Source: Micromonospora sp. WMMD1155 (GTDB lineage: Bacteria > Actinomycetota > Actinomycetes > Mycobacteriales > Micromonosporaceae). From it: a stretch of DNA of 64,000 nt. The notes under the pieces were generated by a model, which saw nothing but the letters and a program-made list of their open reading frames with translations, had not been told where the DNA came from and ran no database searches. The DNA lies in contig NZ_CP120742.1 of NCBI RefSeq assembly GCF_029581275.1, positions 4,836,501 through 4,900,500 on the forward strand. The letters run 5' to 3'. Each line of letters begins with the position of its first letter. The stretch's first letter is position 1. Shown in pieces: positions 20,822 through 28,981 of this stretch. A program made the position numbers and the translations under genes.

Positions 20822-21595
20822 ATGGACTTCGTCTTCGCCAGTGAGCCTGGTCCGGGCCGACCCAACGAGGATCACGTGGTCGTGTCGGCCACCTTCGCCG
20901 TCGTCCTGGACGGTGTCACCCAGCTCCCTGATCTGGACACCGGTTGCGTCCATGATCCGATCTGGCTGGTCCGGGAACTGGGCGCCTGTCTCGTGGAGGC
21001 GTTGACGCGGGCGCCGACGGCACCACTCGACGACTCCCTGGCGGAGGCGATCGGCCGACTGCGCGGCCGTCACCAGGGCCGGTGTGACCTGTCGAACCCG
21101 AACAGCCCCTCGTCTACCGTGGCGATCCTGCGGGAGCGGAGCGGTCAGGTGGACTACCTGGTGTTGTGCGATTCGTCGGTGGTGTTCGAGGACCGGACCG
21201 GCATCACCGTCGTCCACGACGACCGTACCGACGGCCTGCCCGCCTACGACCGGCACACCGTGGCGCGGCTTCGCAACCGGCCGGGAGGCTTCTGGGTGGC
21301 GTCGACCGACCCGGCCGCCGCCACCGAGGCGGTGACGGGCAGCGTCGCCCTGGACGGGCTGCGTCGGATGTTGGTCTGTACTGACGGGGTCTCGCGGCTC
21401 ACCGAGTTCTTCGGGCTCAGCTGGACCGACGTGTTCCAGTTGGCCGAGCGCTCCGGGCCGCGAGCTGTCATCGACACGGTCCGAGAATATGAATCGAACC
21501 GCCCAGGACTGCTGACCCGGCCGGGGCGAGGTCGGGTGAAGCGACACGACGACGCGACACTCGCCGTCCTTCGAACGGGAAGGATGAATCGCTAG
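20822..21595 (+). CDS. PP2C-type protein phosphatase-like protein
   Basis: 257 aa. It has the PP2C order of acidic motifs: 'PGRPNEDHV' near the start, 'VVLDGVTQL' (the usual D-G-x-G-G is altered), 'LVCTDGVSRL' and a final 'KRHDDATLAVL'. The metal-binding aspartates therefore appear present. It would remove phosphate from Ser/Thr in a partner. No kinase lies in the island, so it may act on a kinase-regulated component or on another substrate. GAGG lies 4 nt from the ATG. It follows the membrane protein by 61 bp in the same direction and is probably in its operon. Confidence 0.75.
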   Translation: MDFVFASEPGPGRPNEDHVVVSATFAVVLDGVTQLPDLDTGCVHDPIWLVRELGACLVEALTRAPTAPLDDSLAEAIGRLRGRHQGRCDLSNPNSPSSTVAILRERSGQVDYLVLCDSSVVFEDRTGITVVHDDRTDGLPAYDRHTVARLRNRPGGFWVASTDPAAATEAVTGSVALDGLRRMLVCTDGVSRLTEFFGLSWTDVFQLAERSGPRAVIDTVREYESNRPGLLTRPGRGRVKRHDDATLAVLRTGRMNR

Positions 21596-21824
21596 CGGAC
21601 CTCGGCCGGATCGTTGACGGAATCCCGACCATGCTGTTGCACTGAAGGGCACGTGCCGGTTCAATACTGCCGTTCTGACCTGACGGGACGACATCACCAC
21701 ATGCGCCAACCCGCACCCGTACCGTTTGCCTCACGATCATTCATGACCGGCCGTCGTGGCATTGCGCTCCGGGGGCCCGGTCCGACGGGATGTGCCAGCT
21801 GTGATCGAGGAAACGGACAGGCCG

Positions 21825-22181
21825 ATGTCCCCCGATGACCTGTACCGAATGGCAGCGATGGACGCCAAGACGTTGCAGGATCGGATCTTGTCGGCAGCGG
21901 GGGACAGCGTCGACGTCAGCGACGGGCGGGTGGCGGCACTCGCCCTCGCCGACGCCCTCCTCGCCGCCGTGCAGGAACACCTCGAACGCACGTCGAACGA
22001 GCATGACGTGGAGCTTTTCCTTGAGGTCAACGGGCGGCAACCGGCCGACATCGGGACCTGGCCGGTGACCATCCTGGCGGGCCTACGGCTGCGGCGGACT
22101 TCGGCCGACGATCGGCGATCCATCTGCGAACGCGCGGTTCAGTTGGCGGTACGACGGCTTCGACCGCGACCCGGGGCCTGA
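21825..22181 (+). CDS. Small protein of unknown function
   Basis: About 118 aa if it starts at ATG 21825 (GTG 21801 is also in frame). Helical and charged, with no signal peptide or recognisable motif. 230 bp separate it from the phosphatase-like gene, and that gap holds nothing I can call. It ends 63 bp before murB. Frame quality (third-position G/C bias) supports a real gene, but function is open. Confidence 0.5.
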   Translation: MSPDDLYRMAAMDAKTLQDRILSAAGDSVDVSDGRVAALALADALLAAVQEHLERTSNEHDVELFLEVNGRQPADIGTWPVTILAGLRLRRTSADDRRSICERAVQLAVRRLRPRPGA

Positions 22182-22207
22182 GCGTCGTCGCCTGACCACC
22201 GTGATCA

Positions 22208-22238
22208 TTGACGGCCGGCATTGGGCGATCAGTAGGCT
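22208..22238 (+). promoter_or_regulatory. Probable murB promoter
   Basis: TTGACG (22208-22213), a 19-bp spacer and TAGGCT (22233-22238); the -10 ends 6 nt before the GTG of murB, and no Shine-Dalgarno sequence is present. This fits a leaderless transcript. The spacer is slightly long. Confidence 0.45.
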
Positions 22239-22244
22239 GGCGCT

Positions 22245-23258
22245 GTGACAACCACCTTTGCTGACCTGACCACGATGCGGGTCGGCGGCCCGATAGGTCG
22301 CCTGCACACCCCGGAGACGATCCCGGAGGTTGTCGACCTTCTGCACGAGACCACCGCCGCAGGAGACCCGCTGCTGGTGATGGGTGGCGGATCGAATCTG
22401 ATCGTGGGTGACGTCGGTTGGGACGGCACGGTGATCAAGACGGCGTCCTCGGAGTTCGACATCGACGGCGAGGTGGTCACCGCCGCCGCCGGCGTCGAAT
22501 GGGACCACCTGGTGCGGACGACGGTCGCCGAAGGGCTTGCCGGCTTGGAGGCGCTCTCCGGCATCCCCGGCCTGGTGGGAGGCACACCGGTGCAGAACGT
22601 CGGCGCGTTCGGCACGGTGACCTCGGACGTGCTGGCGTGGCTGTCCGTGTACGACCGGCAGACCGGTGCCCTGGAACGGTGGACTCCGGACCGCTGTGGG
22701 TTCGGCAGCCACCGGCAGTCCGTCTTCAAGCACAGCGACCGGTGGGTCGTGGTGGACGTGACGTACCGCCTGCGCCGGAGTGACCAGTCAAAGCCGATCG
22801 GGTACGCCGAACTCGCTGCGAGGTTGGGGATCGAGGTCGGAGGCACGGCAGCGCCGGCTGACGTGCGGGAGGCCGTTCTGGCCCTGCGTCGCGGCAGGGG
22901 CATGATCCTTGACCCGGAGGATCACGATACCTGGAGCGTCGGTTCGTTCTTCATCAACCCCGTTCTCGCCGAGGTGCCGGACAGCGTCCGGGACTGCCCG
23001 CGCTACCCCGACGCCAAGGGCACGAAATTGCCGGCCGCTTGGTTGATCGAGCGAGCCGGGTTTCCCCGAGGCTTCGGTCATGACTGGGGTAACGGGACGG
23101 TGGCTCTGTCCAGCCGCCACGCGCTTGCTGTCACCAATCGGGGTGGCGCCACAACGTCGGAAGTCATGAAATTCGCGGCCCACATCCGGGAAGGTGTCGA
23201 AGCGTGCTTCGGCATTCGTCTGGGCCCCGAGTGTGATCTCGTCAACTGCTCATTCTGA
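22245..23258 (+). CDS. murB: UDP-N-acetylenolpyruvoylglucosamine reductase
   Basis: 337 aa, type I MurB. It reduces UDP-GlcNAc-enolpyruvate to UDP-MurNAc with NADPH and FAD. Support: the N-terminal 'TTMRVGGPIGR', the FAD-binding 'LLVMGGGSNLIVGD', 'LSGIPGLVGGTPVQNVGAFG', the active-site Ser in 'VGSFFINPVL' and the closing 'AAWLIERAGFPRGFG'. The usual Lys of GSFFKNP is Ile here. Length is normal. It lies at the right edge of the CHAT island, about 7.5 kb from murD2, so two peptidoglycan-precursor genes bracket the accessory segment. The GTG start is leaderless. Confidence 0.96.
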   Translation: MTTTFADLTTMRVGGPIGRLHTPETIPEVVDLLHETTAAGDPLLVMGGGSNLIVGDVGWDGTVIKTASSEFDIDGEVVTAAAGVEWDHLVRTTVAEGLAGLEALSGIPGLVGGTPVQNVGAFGTVTSDVLAWLSVYDRQTGALERWTPDRCGFGSHRQSVFKHSDRWVVVDVTYRLRRSDQSKPIGYAELAARLGIEVGGTAAPADVREAVLALRRGRGMILDPEDHDTWSVGSFFINPVLAEVPDSVRDCPRYPDAKGTKLPAAWLIERAGFPRGFGHDWGNGTVALSSRHALAVTNRGGATTSEVMKFAAHIREGVEACFGIRLGPECDLVNCSF

Positions 23259-23425
23259 CGTGATCTTCGAAGCCCCGTACCGACGCTTCTCGGTGTCGGT
23301 CCAGGTCGGACGATCGCCGATGGCCCGCGTCGACCTTGACCGACCGACGTCACTCTCGTCTAGCATGCGTATACGGGACGTCGTCACCACTTCCGCCCGC
23401 GTCGTGATCCCTGTGAAGGAGACGC

Positions 23426-24409
23426 ATGGCCAGCTTTCCCGCTGTTGCCCTGCCGACCTGTGAGCCGAACTTCCGCCCGGAGGCGGTAGCCGCCGAGATT
23501 CACGGCTGGATCTCCTCGGCACCGATGCGTGCTCTCGTCGGCGAGTACGGTGGCACTCTCCCGTCGGCGACGGTCGGTGATCTGCTGACGTGGCTGGACG
23601 CCTTCTCCGACGAGCACTGGGACTTCCGCAAGCACGGCAACGTCGAGCGTGACCAGGTGAAGGCACCCAGCTTCACTCCCGCTCAGGCCGAACTCATCCA
23701 GGCGGCCGCGACGGCGCTACGTCTGGTCGACGCCGATCGGCCACCGCGATCGACGTACGACCACCTGCTGATCCTGGGTGGCCTCGGGCGGGCCTGTCTA
23801 CAACGAACCGAGTACGCCGCCCGCCTTGTTCGGGACGCCGCGGTCGCGGTCGGTGCGGTGTCGGCGCTCGGCAGTTTTCGCCAGTTGACCGAGGCGGAGA
23901 CGTCGTTACCCGGCCTTGCCGACAGCCGCTACGAGGTGGACGCGATGGACGTCGGCGTACGGCTGGGGTTCGGGCTCGCGGAGCCTGCGCTCACCGAGTC
24001 GTCCGGCGGCGCCGTGACGCACGAGTCCTGGCAGGTGCGCACGTACCGTGCCGCCGGTTGCCCGGAGGTGCATGTGCTGGCGGCGCCGTCGAGCGAGCCT
24101 GCGCAGCGGCGGGCCAACACACCGGACACGTACGACTTCTGGGCCCGGCGGTCCAGCCTTCAGCCGACCGACCGCATCCTCGTCGTCACCTCCTCGATCT
24201 ACGTGCCGTTTCAGCACAACGACGCGATCCGGATACTGGCGATGCGATACGGCTGTGGTATCGACACCGTCGGGTTCGACCCGGCGCGGGCCAGCGTTCC
24301 GATGGCGTCCGGGGCCACCGGCCCCGACCGGTACCTGCAGGAGATCCGGTCCGGGATCCTGTCGATGCGGCGGTTGCACCACGCGCTCGCCGGGAGCCTG
24401 ACCGCGTGA
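23426..24409 (+). CDS. Unknown protein, first of a tandem paralogue pair (DUF218-like hints)
   Basis: 327 aa. It is clearly homologous to the next gene: both have 'YDH(L/V)L(I/V)LGG' near residue 112, an 'ANTxDT' stretch, 'VT(S/T)xI(Y/F)VPFQHxDA(I/V)RIL' followed by 'YGCG(I/V)(D/E)TVGF', and 'RSMRxLHHAL' at the end. The order 'hydrophobic strand-L-G-G', then N-T, then V-T-S with a charged helix is like the DUF218/YdcF fold; this is a weak pattern match. No signal peptide, so probably cytoplasmic. ATG 23426 is preceded by AAGGAGACGC. Function unknown. Confidence 0.8.
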   Translation: MASFPAVALPTCEPNFRPEAVAAEIHGWISSAPMRALVGEYGGTLPSATVGDLLTWLDAFSDEHWDFRKHGNVERDQVKAPSFTPAQAELIQAAATALRLVDADRPPRSTYDHLLILGGLGRACLQRTEYAARLVRDAAVAVGAVSALGSFRQLTEAETSLPGLADSRYEVDAMDVGVRLGFGLAEPALTESSGGAVTHESWQVRTYRAAGCPEVHVLAAPSSEPAQRRANTPDTYDFWARRSSLQPTDRILVVTSSIYVPFQHNDAIRILAMRYGCGIDTVGFDPARASVPMASGATGPDRYLQEIRSGILSMRRLHHALAGSLTA

Positions 24410-25371
24410 CGGCCGTTGCGCTTCCCCCGGTGCCACTGCCGACCACCGTCGCGGGCGGTGACAACCGCGCCGAACTGGCTCGGGCCATCGCCTCCTGGGT
24501 CGACTCGCCGGCGATGACCGCCCTGCTGCGGGAGTTCCGCTACGGGCCGCTGCCGGACGCCCCGCTCGGCGATCGGCTGGCGGCGCTGGAGAAGATCTCG
24601 GCTGAGCGTTGGGACTACCGCGCGGGAAACCTCGAACGCCACGAGGCGGTGGGGGAGCGCTTCGACCCGGCGGCCGACGCCCGGATCCGGTCGGCGGCCG
24701 GGGCGCTGGGGCTGGCCGACCGGTCCACGCCGTCGGGGCGGCGGTACGACCATGTGCTGGTGCTCGGCGGTGGCGTACGCACGATGATGGCCCGCGCCCA
24801 TCTGGCAGCCACGATCCTGCGCAGCGGTGTCGGTGCCGGCTCGGTCACCGGGCTCGGCAGCCTACGCCTCCTGCACGACCAGAACGACCTGGCCCGTCAA
24901 CTCGGGCTGGGCGAGTGTGTGACCGAGGGCGATGCGGTCGACGAGGCGTTGCGGCACGTCTTCGACTCGCCGCCGCGCGCCGATCAGCGGATCGGCAGGA
25001 CCACGACCGGCGAGCCGTGGTGGATCAGGTCCTACCCGGGGACACAGCCTCCGCTGCACGTCCTCGCCGCACCGTCGAGCCGACCCGGTGAGCGGGCCAA
25101 TACCGCGGACACACTGATCGGCTGGGCGGAGTTGACCGGGCAGGCACCAGCCGGCGCGCGGTTGCTGCTGGTCACCACCGACATCTTCGTTCCGTTTCAG
25201 CACTGTGACGCGGTCCGGATCCTGGGCCTCGGGTACGGCTGCGGCGTGGAGACGGTCGGCTTCGCCAATTTCACGGACCGGTGGGTTCAACCGGCGGAGA
25301 CCTTCGCGATTCTGCAGGAGGTCCGGTCGGCCATCCGGTCGATGCGGGCGCTGCACCACGCGCTCACCTGA
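24406..25371 (+). CDS. Unknown protein, second of the tandem paralogue pair
   Basis: 321 aa from GTG 24406, which overlaps the upstream TGA as GTGA, so translation is coupled. It shares most conserved blocks with its neighbour (see that entry), including 'LHVLAAPSS', 'VTTDIFVPFQHCDAVRIL' and 'LQEVRSAIRSMRALHHAL'. The third residue after the conserved L-G-G differs (GGGV here, GGLG in copy one), so the two may bind different ligands. Fixed tandem order suggests the products act as a heterodimer or on consecutive substrates. Nothing nearby identifies a pathway. Confidence 0.8.
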   Translation: MTAVALPPVPLPTTVAGGDNRAELARAIASWVDSPAMTALLREFRYGPLPDAPLGDRLAALEKISAERWDYRAGNLERHEAVGERFDPAADARIRSAAGALGLADRSTPSGRRYDHVLVLGGGVRTMMARAHLAATILRSGVGAGSVTGLGSLRLLHDQNDLARQLGLGECVTEGDAVDEALRHVFDSPPRADQRIGRTTTGEPWWIRSYPGTQPPLHVLAAPSSRPGERANTADTLIGWAELTGQAPAGARLLLVTTDIFVPFQHCDAVRILGLGYGCGVETVGFANFTDRWVQPAETFAILQEVRSAIRSMRALHHALT

Positions 25372-25458
25372 TCCGCCGCACACGGTCCCCCGTCGCGGTG
25401 TCAGGGGCGGTTGTAGCCGGTGTTTACGCTGGTCGCAGCGGCTGATTGGGGGACTTCG

Positions 25459-26325
25459 ATGACCCGTGACGTGGCCCGTCCACGCCGACGAGGCGGCACC
25501 TCCGGCGGGTTCCTCCGCCTGGTGGCGCACACCGACCCGGTGGCCCTGGTCGGCATCACACTGTCGATCACCCTCAGCATCGCGCTCGACCTCAGCAACG
25601 CCGCCTCCGGCGTGGAGTCGCTGCTGGCCGGCCTGATGGGTATCACCATCTCGCTGTTGGTGGACTCGCTGGCCCGCGCGGAGCGCCGGTTTCACCTGCG
25701 TACCCTGCTGGACGGTCCGCCCTGGCTCGCGCACACCACGACGGAGTTGGCCGGGGCCATCCGGGACGCGACCGAGCAGCACGCGGGGACCCGGGTGGCG
25801 GTGGAGGCGCAGCGGCGCTACGAGCAGTTCCGGGCGGAGGCCGAACAACTCGCGTACGGCCGGATCATCCGGCGGGGCGACGAGGACGAGGACCTGGCCG
25901 GTGCCACCCGCACCTGCCAGCACCGGTTGGACGGCCTGACCAACGTGATGCCCCGGGTGAGTGGTGAGTTGAGCTGGTGGCGCAGTGAGATCGGGCAGCG
26001 CTACTGGGAGGCCAACGTGGAGGCCCTGCGACGCGGTGTCCAGGTCACCCGGGTCTTCGTCTACGCGAACCTGACCGACGAGCTGTCCGCTCTGGTGGAG
26101 AAGCAGCGCGCGGCCGGAGCCCGGGTGGGTCTCCTGCCCCTCGGTGTGGTCAGCCCCCACCTGCACGTCAACCTGACGCTGTGGGACCTGTCGAGCTGTT
26201 GGGAGGCCCGGATGACCGCCCACGGTGAGATCGGCGAGAACCAGTTCTCCGTCAACCGGGCGGACGTCGCCCGGCTCACCCGCGTGTTCGACCTCTGCGC
26301 GAGCGCCGCGACCTTCCAGGACTGA
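25459..26325 (+). CDS. Two-helix membrane protein with cytoplasmic domain, unknown
   Basis: 288 aa. Residues 1-28 are basic, then come two hydrophobic helices (about 30-48 and 52-72), then a long helical linker and a C-terminal alpha/beta domain beginning near 'GVQVTRVFVYANLTDELSALVEKQRAAGARVGLLPLG'. That wording recalls phospholipase D-like folds used as non-enzymatic domains in signalling proteins, but no H-K-D motif is present. ATG 25459 has a GGGGGA 6 nt upstream. It runs in the same direction as the next membrane protein, 26 bp away, and is probably co-transcribed with it. Confidence 0.72.
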   Translation: MTRDVARPRRRGGTSGGFLRLVAHTDPVALVGITLSITLSIALDLSNAASGVESLLAGLMGITISLLVDSLARAERRFHLRTLLDGPPWLAHTTTELAGAIRDATEQHAGTRVAVEAQRRYEQFRAEAEQLAYGRIIRRGDEDEDLAGATRTCQHRLDGLTNVMPRVSGELSWWRSEIGQRYWEANVEALRRGVQVTRVFVYANLTDELSALVEKQRAAGARVGLLPLGVVSPHLHVNLTLWDLSSCWEARMTAHGEIGENQFSVNRADVARLTRVFDLCASAATFQD

Positions 26326-26351
26326 CGGCACCCGGGGCGAGGGCGGACGCG

Positions 26352-27371
26352 ATGACGTGGAGTGGGGTCCTGCTGCTGACGGCAGTGGTCTGGGCGGTCA
26401 GCCTGATCCGCTCCGTCCGGCTCCGAGCGCTGGTCTACAGCCTGCCGTTGCCGATGACGCTCGCCCTGGTCAGCAGCGGCCACCGGGTGGAGGGCGCGCA
26501 ACTGCTCGGTGTGCTCGGGCTCAACCTCTTCTTCGTCACCGTCGCGGTCACCCACCGGGGGCTGCGCTGGCCGATCCTGCTCGCCGACGGCGCGGGGATC
26601 GTCGTCTACGTCGCGCTCAGCGCCGGCCTGCTGGCCGTCGGCATCCCGTTCGAGGCCGCCCTCGCCGGCACGCTCGTGCTCTGGGCGGCGACGATGCTGC
26701 TGCTCCACCGTCGCGCCCGCGCGCGGACCGCCCCCGCTGACGCACCGGCCGCCGCCCCCGCTGACGCACCGGCCGCCGCCCCCGCTGACGCACCGGCCGC
26801 CGCCCCCGCTGACGCACCGGCCGCCGCTGACGCACCGGCCGCCGCTGACGCACCGGCCGCCGCTGACGCACCGGCCGCCGCTGACGCACCGGCCGCCGCT
26901 GACGCACCGGCCGCCGCTGACGCACCGGCCACCGCCGATGCCCGACGCCACGGGCTGCCGGCGCTGCTCAAGCTAGTGGTGATCTTCGTCGGGGCGGTCC
27001 TCACCACGCTCCTCGGTGCCGTGCTGCGCGGCATGGTGGTGACCTTCCCCTACTCGGGTGTGCTTGTCGCGGTCGAGGCCCGCCGTCAGTTGGTCGAGTT
27101 CAGTCGACACTTCGCCCGCAACAGCCTCGCGCTCGTCGGGTTCCTCACCGCGTATCACTACCTCCAGGACGTCTCCCCGCTCGTGGCGCTGGGTGCCGGT
27201 TGGGCGGCCTTCGCGGTGGTCGCCGCCGCGCTGCACCTGCCGCCGCGCCCCCGCCCGGGACACCGGACCCCCGACGGGGTACGCGGGGCGAGGCTGCCGG
27301 GGACACGTCGCCGATGCCTTCCTCGCCCCCGGCCGGGCGGTGTCAACGTCGGGTTCCGAACCCGGACCTGA
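26352..27371 (+). CDS. Membrane protein with Ala/Asp/Pro tandem repeat
   Basis: 339 aa. Several hydrophobic helices occupy residues 1-120 and about 205-295. Between them, residues ~129-194 consist only of A-D-A-P-A-A units, the first three extended by A-P. This low-complexity loop is encoded by the DNA repeat at 26736-26933 and stays exactly in frame, so it is translated and tolerated. The C-terminal ~45 residues are Pro/Arg-rich. The last 29 bp overlap the convergent acyltransferase gene. No catalytic motif recognised. Start ATG 26352 follows GAGGGCGGACGCG. Confidence 0.72.
   Translation: MTWSGVLLLTAVVWAVSLIRSVRLRALVYSLPLPMTLALVSSGHRVEGAQLLGVLGLNLFFVTVAVTHRGLRWPILLADGAGIVVYVALSAGLLAVGIPFEAALAGTLVLWAATMLLLHRRARARTAPADAPAAAPADAPAAAPADAPAAAPADAPAAADAPAAADAPAAADAPAAADAPAAADAPAAADAPATADARRHGLPALLKLVVIFVGAVLTTLLGAVLRGMVVTFPYSGVLVAVEARRQLVEFSRHFARNSLALVGFLTAYHYLQDVSPLVALGAGWAAFAVVAAALHLPPRPRPGHRTPDGVRGARLPGTRRRCLPRPRPGGVNVGFRTRT
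26736..26933 (+). repeat. In-frame minisatellite, 24-bp and 18-bp units
   Basis: Three 24-bp units starting at 26736, 26760 and 26784 are followed by seven 18-bp units at 26808, 26826, 26844, 26862, 26880, 26898 and 26916. All begin GCTGACGCACCGGCC; the last ends ACC instead of GCC. Both unit lengths are multiples of three, so copy-number change would alter loop length without a frameshift. Confidence 0.98.
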
Positions 27372-28788
27372 GCAGTCGCAGCGCACCCGCTCCGGCCGCG
27401 TATGCCAGCAACACCCCGACCGGTGTGCCGAGCGGCTCCGGGGCGTGCTGCGGTGTCGTGCTGTTGACCAGCAGCGCGGCCACCACGGCGGCGTAGCCGG
27501 CGACGGTCGCCGCCGCCTGGGCGGGTGTGCCCCGACCTGCCCGACGAGCGGTGCGGTGTCGGCCACTGCGTGCCTCGACCGGTCCGAAGACGGCGACCAG
27601 CACCGCCAGGACGGCGGTGAGCAGCAGCAGCCACGGCACCCGCCACGCCCACCAACCGGCCGAGTCGACCGCCGGGGTGGGCAACGTTCCGGTCGCGTCG
27701 AGCAATCCGATCAGCAGGACCGCGGCGGTCAGGTGCCAGAGGAAGACGGTCAGCACCACCAGGTTGACACCGATCACCACCTGCCAGGGGCCGGTGCGGC
27801 GCAGCAGCCGTTCCGCCGGGCCGCGGAGCAGCAGGATCACGCCCAGTTGGCCGGCGGCGACGGCCAGCAGCGCGAGGCTGGGCGGTGCCGCGTTGTCGAG
27901 CCGTTCGTCGGGCACCTTGAGCATGGCCACCGGCCACGGACCGAGCACGGTGAGCAGCAGCACCGTACCCAGCCCGACGGTCAGGAAGGCCAGGCCGGCT
28001 CGGCGGGAGGTGGGCAGCCGTCGTCGGCGTACCGTCGGGCGTTCGGGTTTCGGCGCGGCGTCGGCCGTCGCGGCTGGTGGGGCGGTCGGCCCGGCGGCGG
28101 GCGGTGGCGCGGTCCGGCCGTCGGGCGGCGGTGCGGCGTGGGTGTCGTGCCAGGCGAAGCCGAGCTGGTGGACGGCCAGCCAGCCGAAGAGGTAGTTGCC
28201 GTAGCTCAGTCCTTCCGGACCGGTCAGCCGGCCGAGGTCGCCGAGGCCGACCAGGGCGACCAGCACCAGTGGGACCGTCAGGCCGAAGCGGCGGTGCAGC
28301 GCGTACATCGGTGGGGTGAGCGTGACCACCACCAGGTAGGCGACCAGGAACCAGAGTGGGATGGTGGCGAACCAGAACACCTCGCGGGTCCGGGTCGGGT
28401 CGGCGCCGCGCAGCCAGGCGACCGCCGCTGCGGCGGTGAGCACCAGCAGCAGCGTGCTGGTGGGGCGGACCAGTCGGGCGCTGCGGTCGAGCAGCCAGTC
28501 GGCGGCGTCGCCACCGCGCGCCCGCAACCGGGTCAGCGAGGCCGCGTTGGCGTAGCCCCCGACCAGGAAGAAGAGGGGCATCACCTGCACCAGCCAGGTC
28601 AGCGGGTACGCCCAGCGCAGATCACCGAGCGCGGAGTGCGCGGTGACCCGTCCGTCGGCGTCACGCTCGATGACCGTGACGACCCAGTGTCCGATAATGA
28701 CCATCGTGATGGCGAGTGCGCGGAGCAGGTCGACGTACCGCTCCCGGTCGGCCGGGGTGCGCTCGGCTAGCTGGCGCAGGCGGCGCAT
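27343..28788 (-). CDS. Acyltransferase-3 family membrane protein
   Basis: 481 aa with about ten hydrophobic helices. The N-terminus has the family signature 'YVDLLRALAITMVIIGHW' with R23 and H34 in the usual places, then 'MPLFFLVGGYANAASL'. A Pro/Ala-rich cytoplasmic insert (about 235-270) splits the helices. Such proteins transfer acyl groups to sugars or secondary metabolites at the membrane; the acceptor is unknown. The gene stands alone, convergent with the repeat protein, and its start faces ngcE across a 193-bp divergent region. Confidence 0.88.
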   Translation of the reverse strand: MRRLRQLAERTPADRERYVDLLRALAITMVIIGHWVVTVIERDADGRVTAHSALGDLRWAYPLTWLVQVMPLFFLVGGYANAASLTRLRARGGDAADWLLDRSARLVRPTSTLLLVLTAAAAVAWLRGADPTRTREVFWFATIPLWFLVAYLVVVTLTPPMYALHRRFGLTVPLVLVALVGLGDLGRLTGPEGLSYGNYLFGWLAVHQLGFAWHDTHAAPPPDGRTAPPPAAGPTAPPAATADAAPKPERPTVRRRRLPTSRRAGLAFLTVGLGTVLLLTVLGPWPVAMLKVPDERLDNAAPPSLALLAVAAGQLGVILLLRGPAERLLRRTGPWQVVIGVNLVVLTVFLWHLTAAVLLIGLLDATGTLPTPAVDSAGWWAWRVPWLLLLTAVLAVLVAVFGPVEARSGRHRTARRAGRGTPAQAAATVAGYAAVVAALLVNSTTPQHAPEPLGTPVGVLLAYAAGAGALRLLRSGFGTRR

Positions 28789-28843
28789 CGCCCCAGGTTA
28801 GGCGACGCGACGGTCGCTGGTGGCGATAACGGTTCGACCGTCA

Positions 28844-28904
28844 GGACTTGAAGTCCGGGCCCGGCTGTCGTAGAAATTCTTCAGCAACAGAGCATGAACT
28901 GAAG
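28844..28904. promoter_or_regulatory. Candidate operators upstream of the first ngcE
   Basis: Two inverted repeats lie in the divergent region before ngcE: GGACTTgAAGTCC (28844-28856) and CTTCAG (28879-28884) facing CTGAAG (28899-28904). The second also contains GAAATTCTTC. No DasR-type TGGTCTAGACCA box was found. They could bind the local MurR/RpiR regulator; this is inferred from position only. Confidence 0.35.
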
Positions 28905-28981
28905 AGAACCAACGCGCCTCGCGTGGCGGTCGCCTCCCCCTGAACACCGGCGGCCCGCCCGACCCGACCCGAGGAGAACCG

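Noticed and set aside
21614..21838. 74-aa Cys-rich plus-strand ORF
   Set aside because: No ribosome-binding site; runs into the better frame starting at 21825.
26736..26933. Possible CRISPR array
   Set aside because: Units are contiguous without spacers and in frame with a membrane protein; a minisatellite.
28844..28904. DasR binding site upstream of ngcE
   Set aside because: No match to the TGGTCTAGACCA-type consensus in this region.
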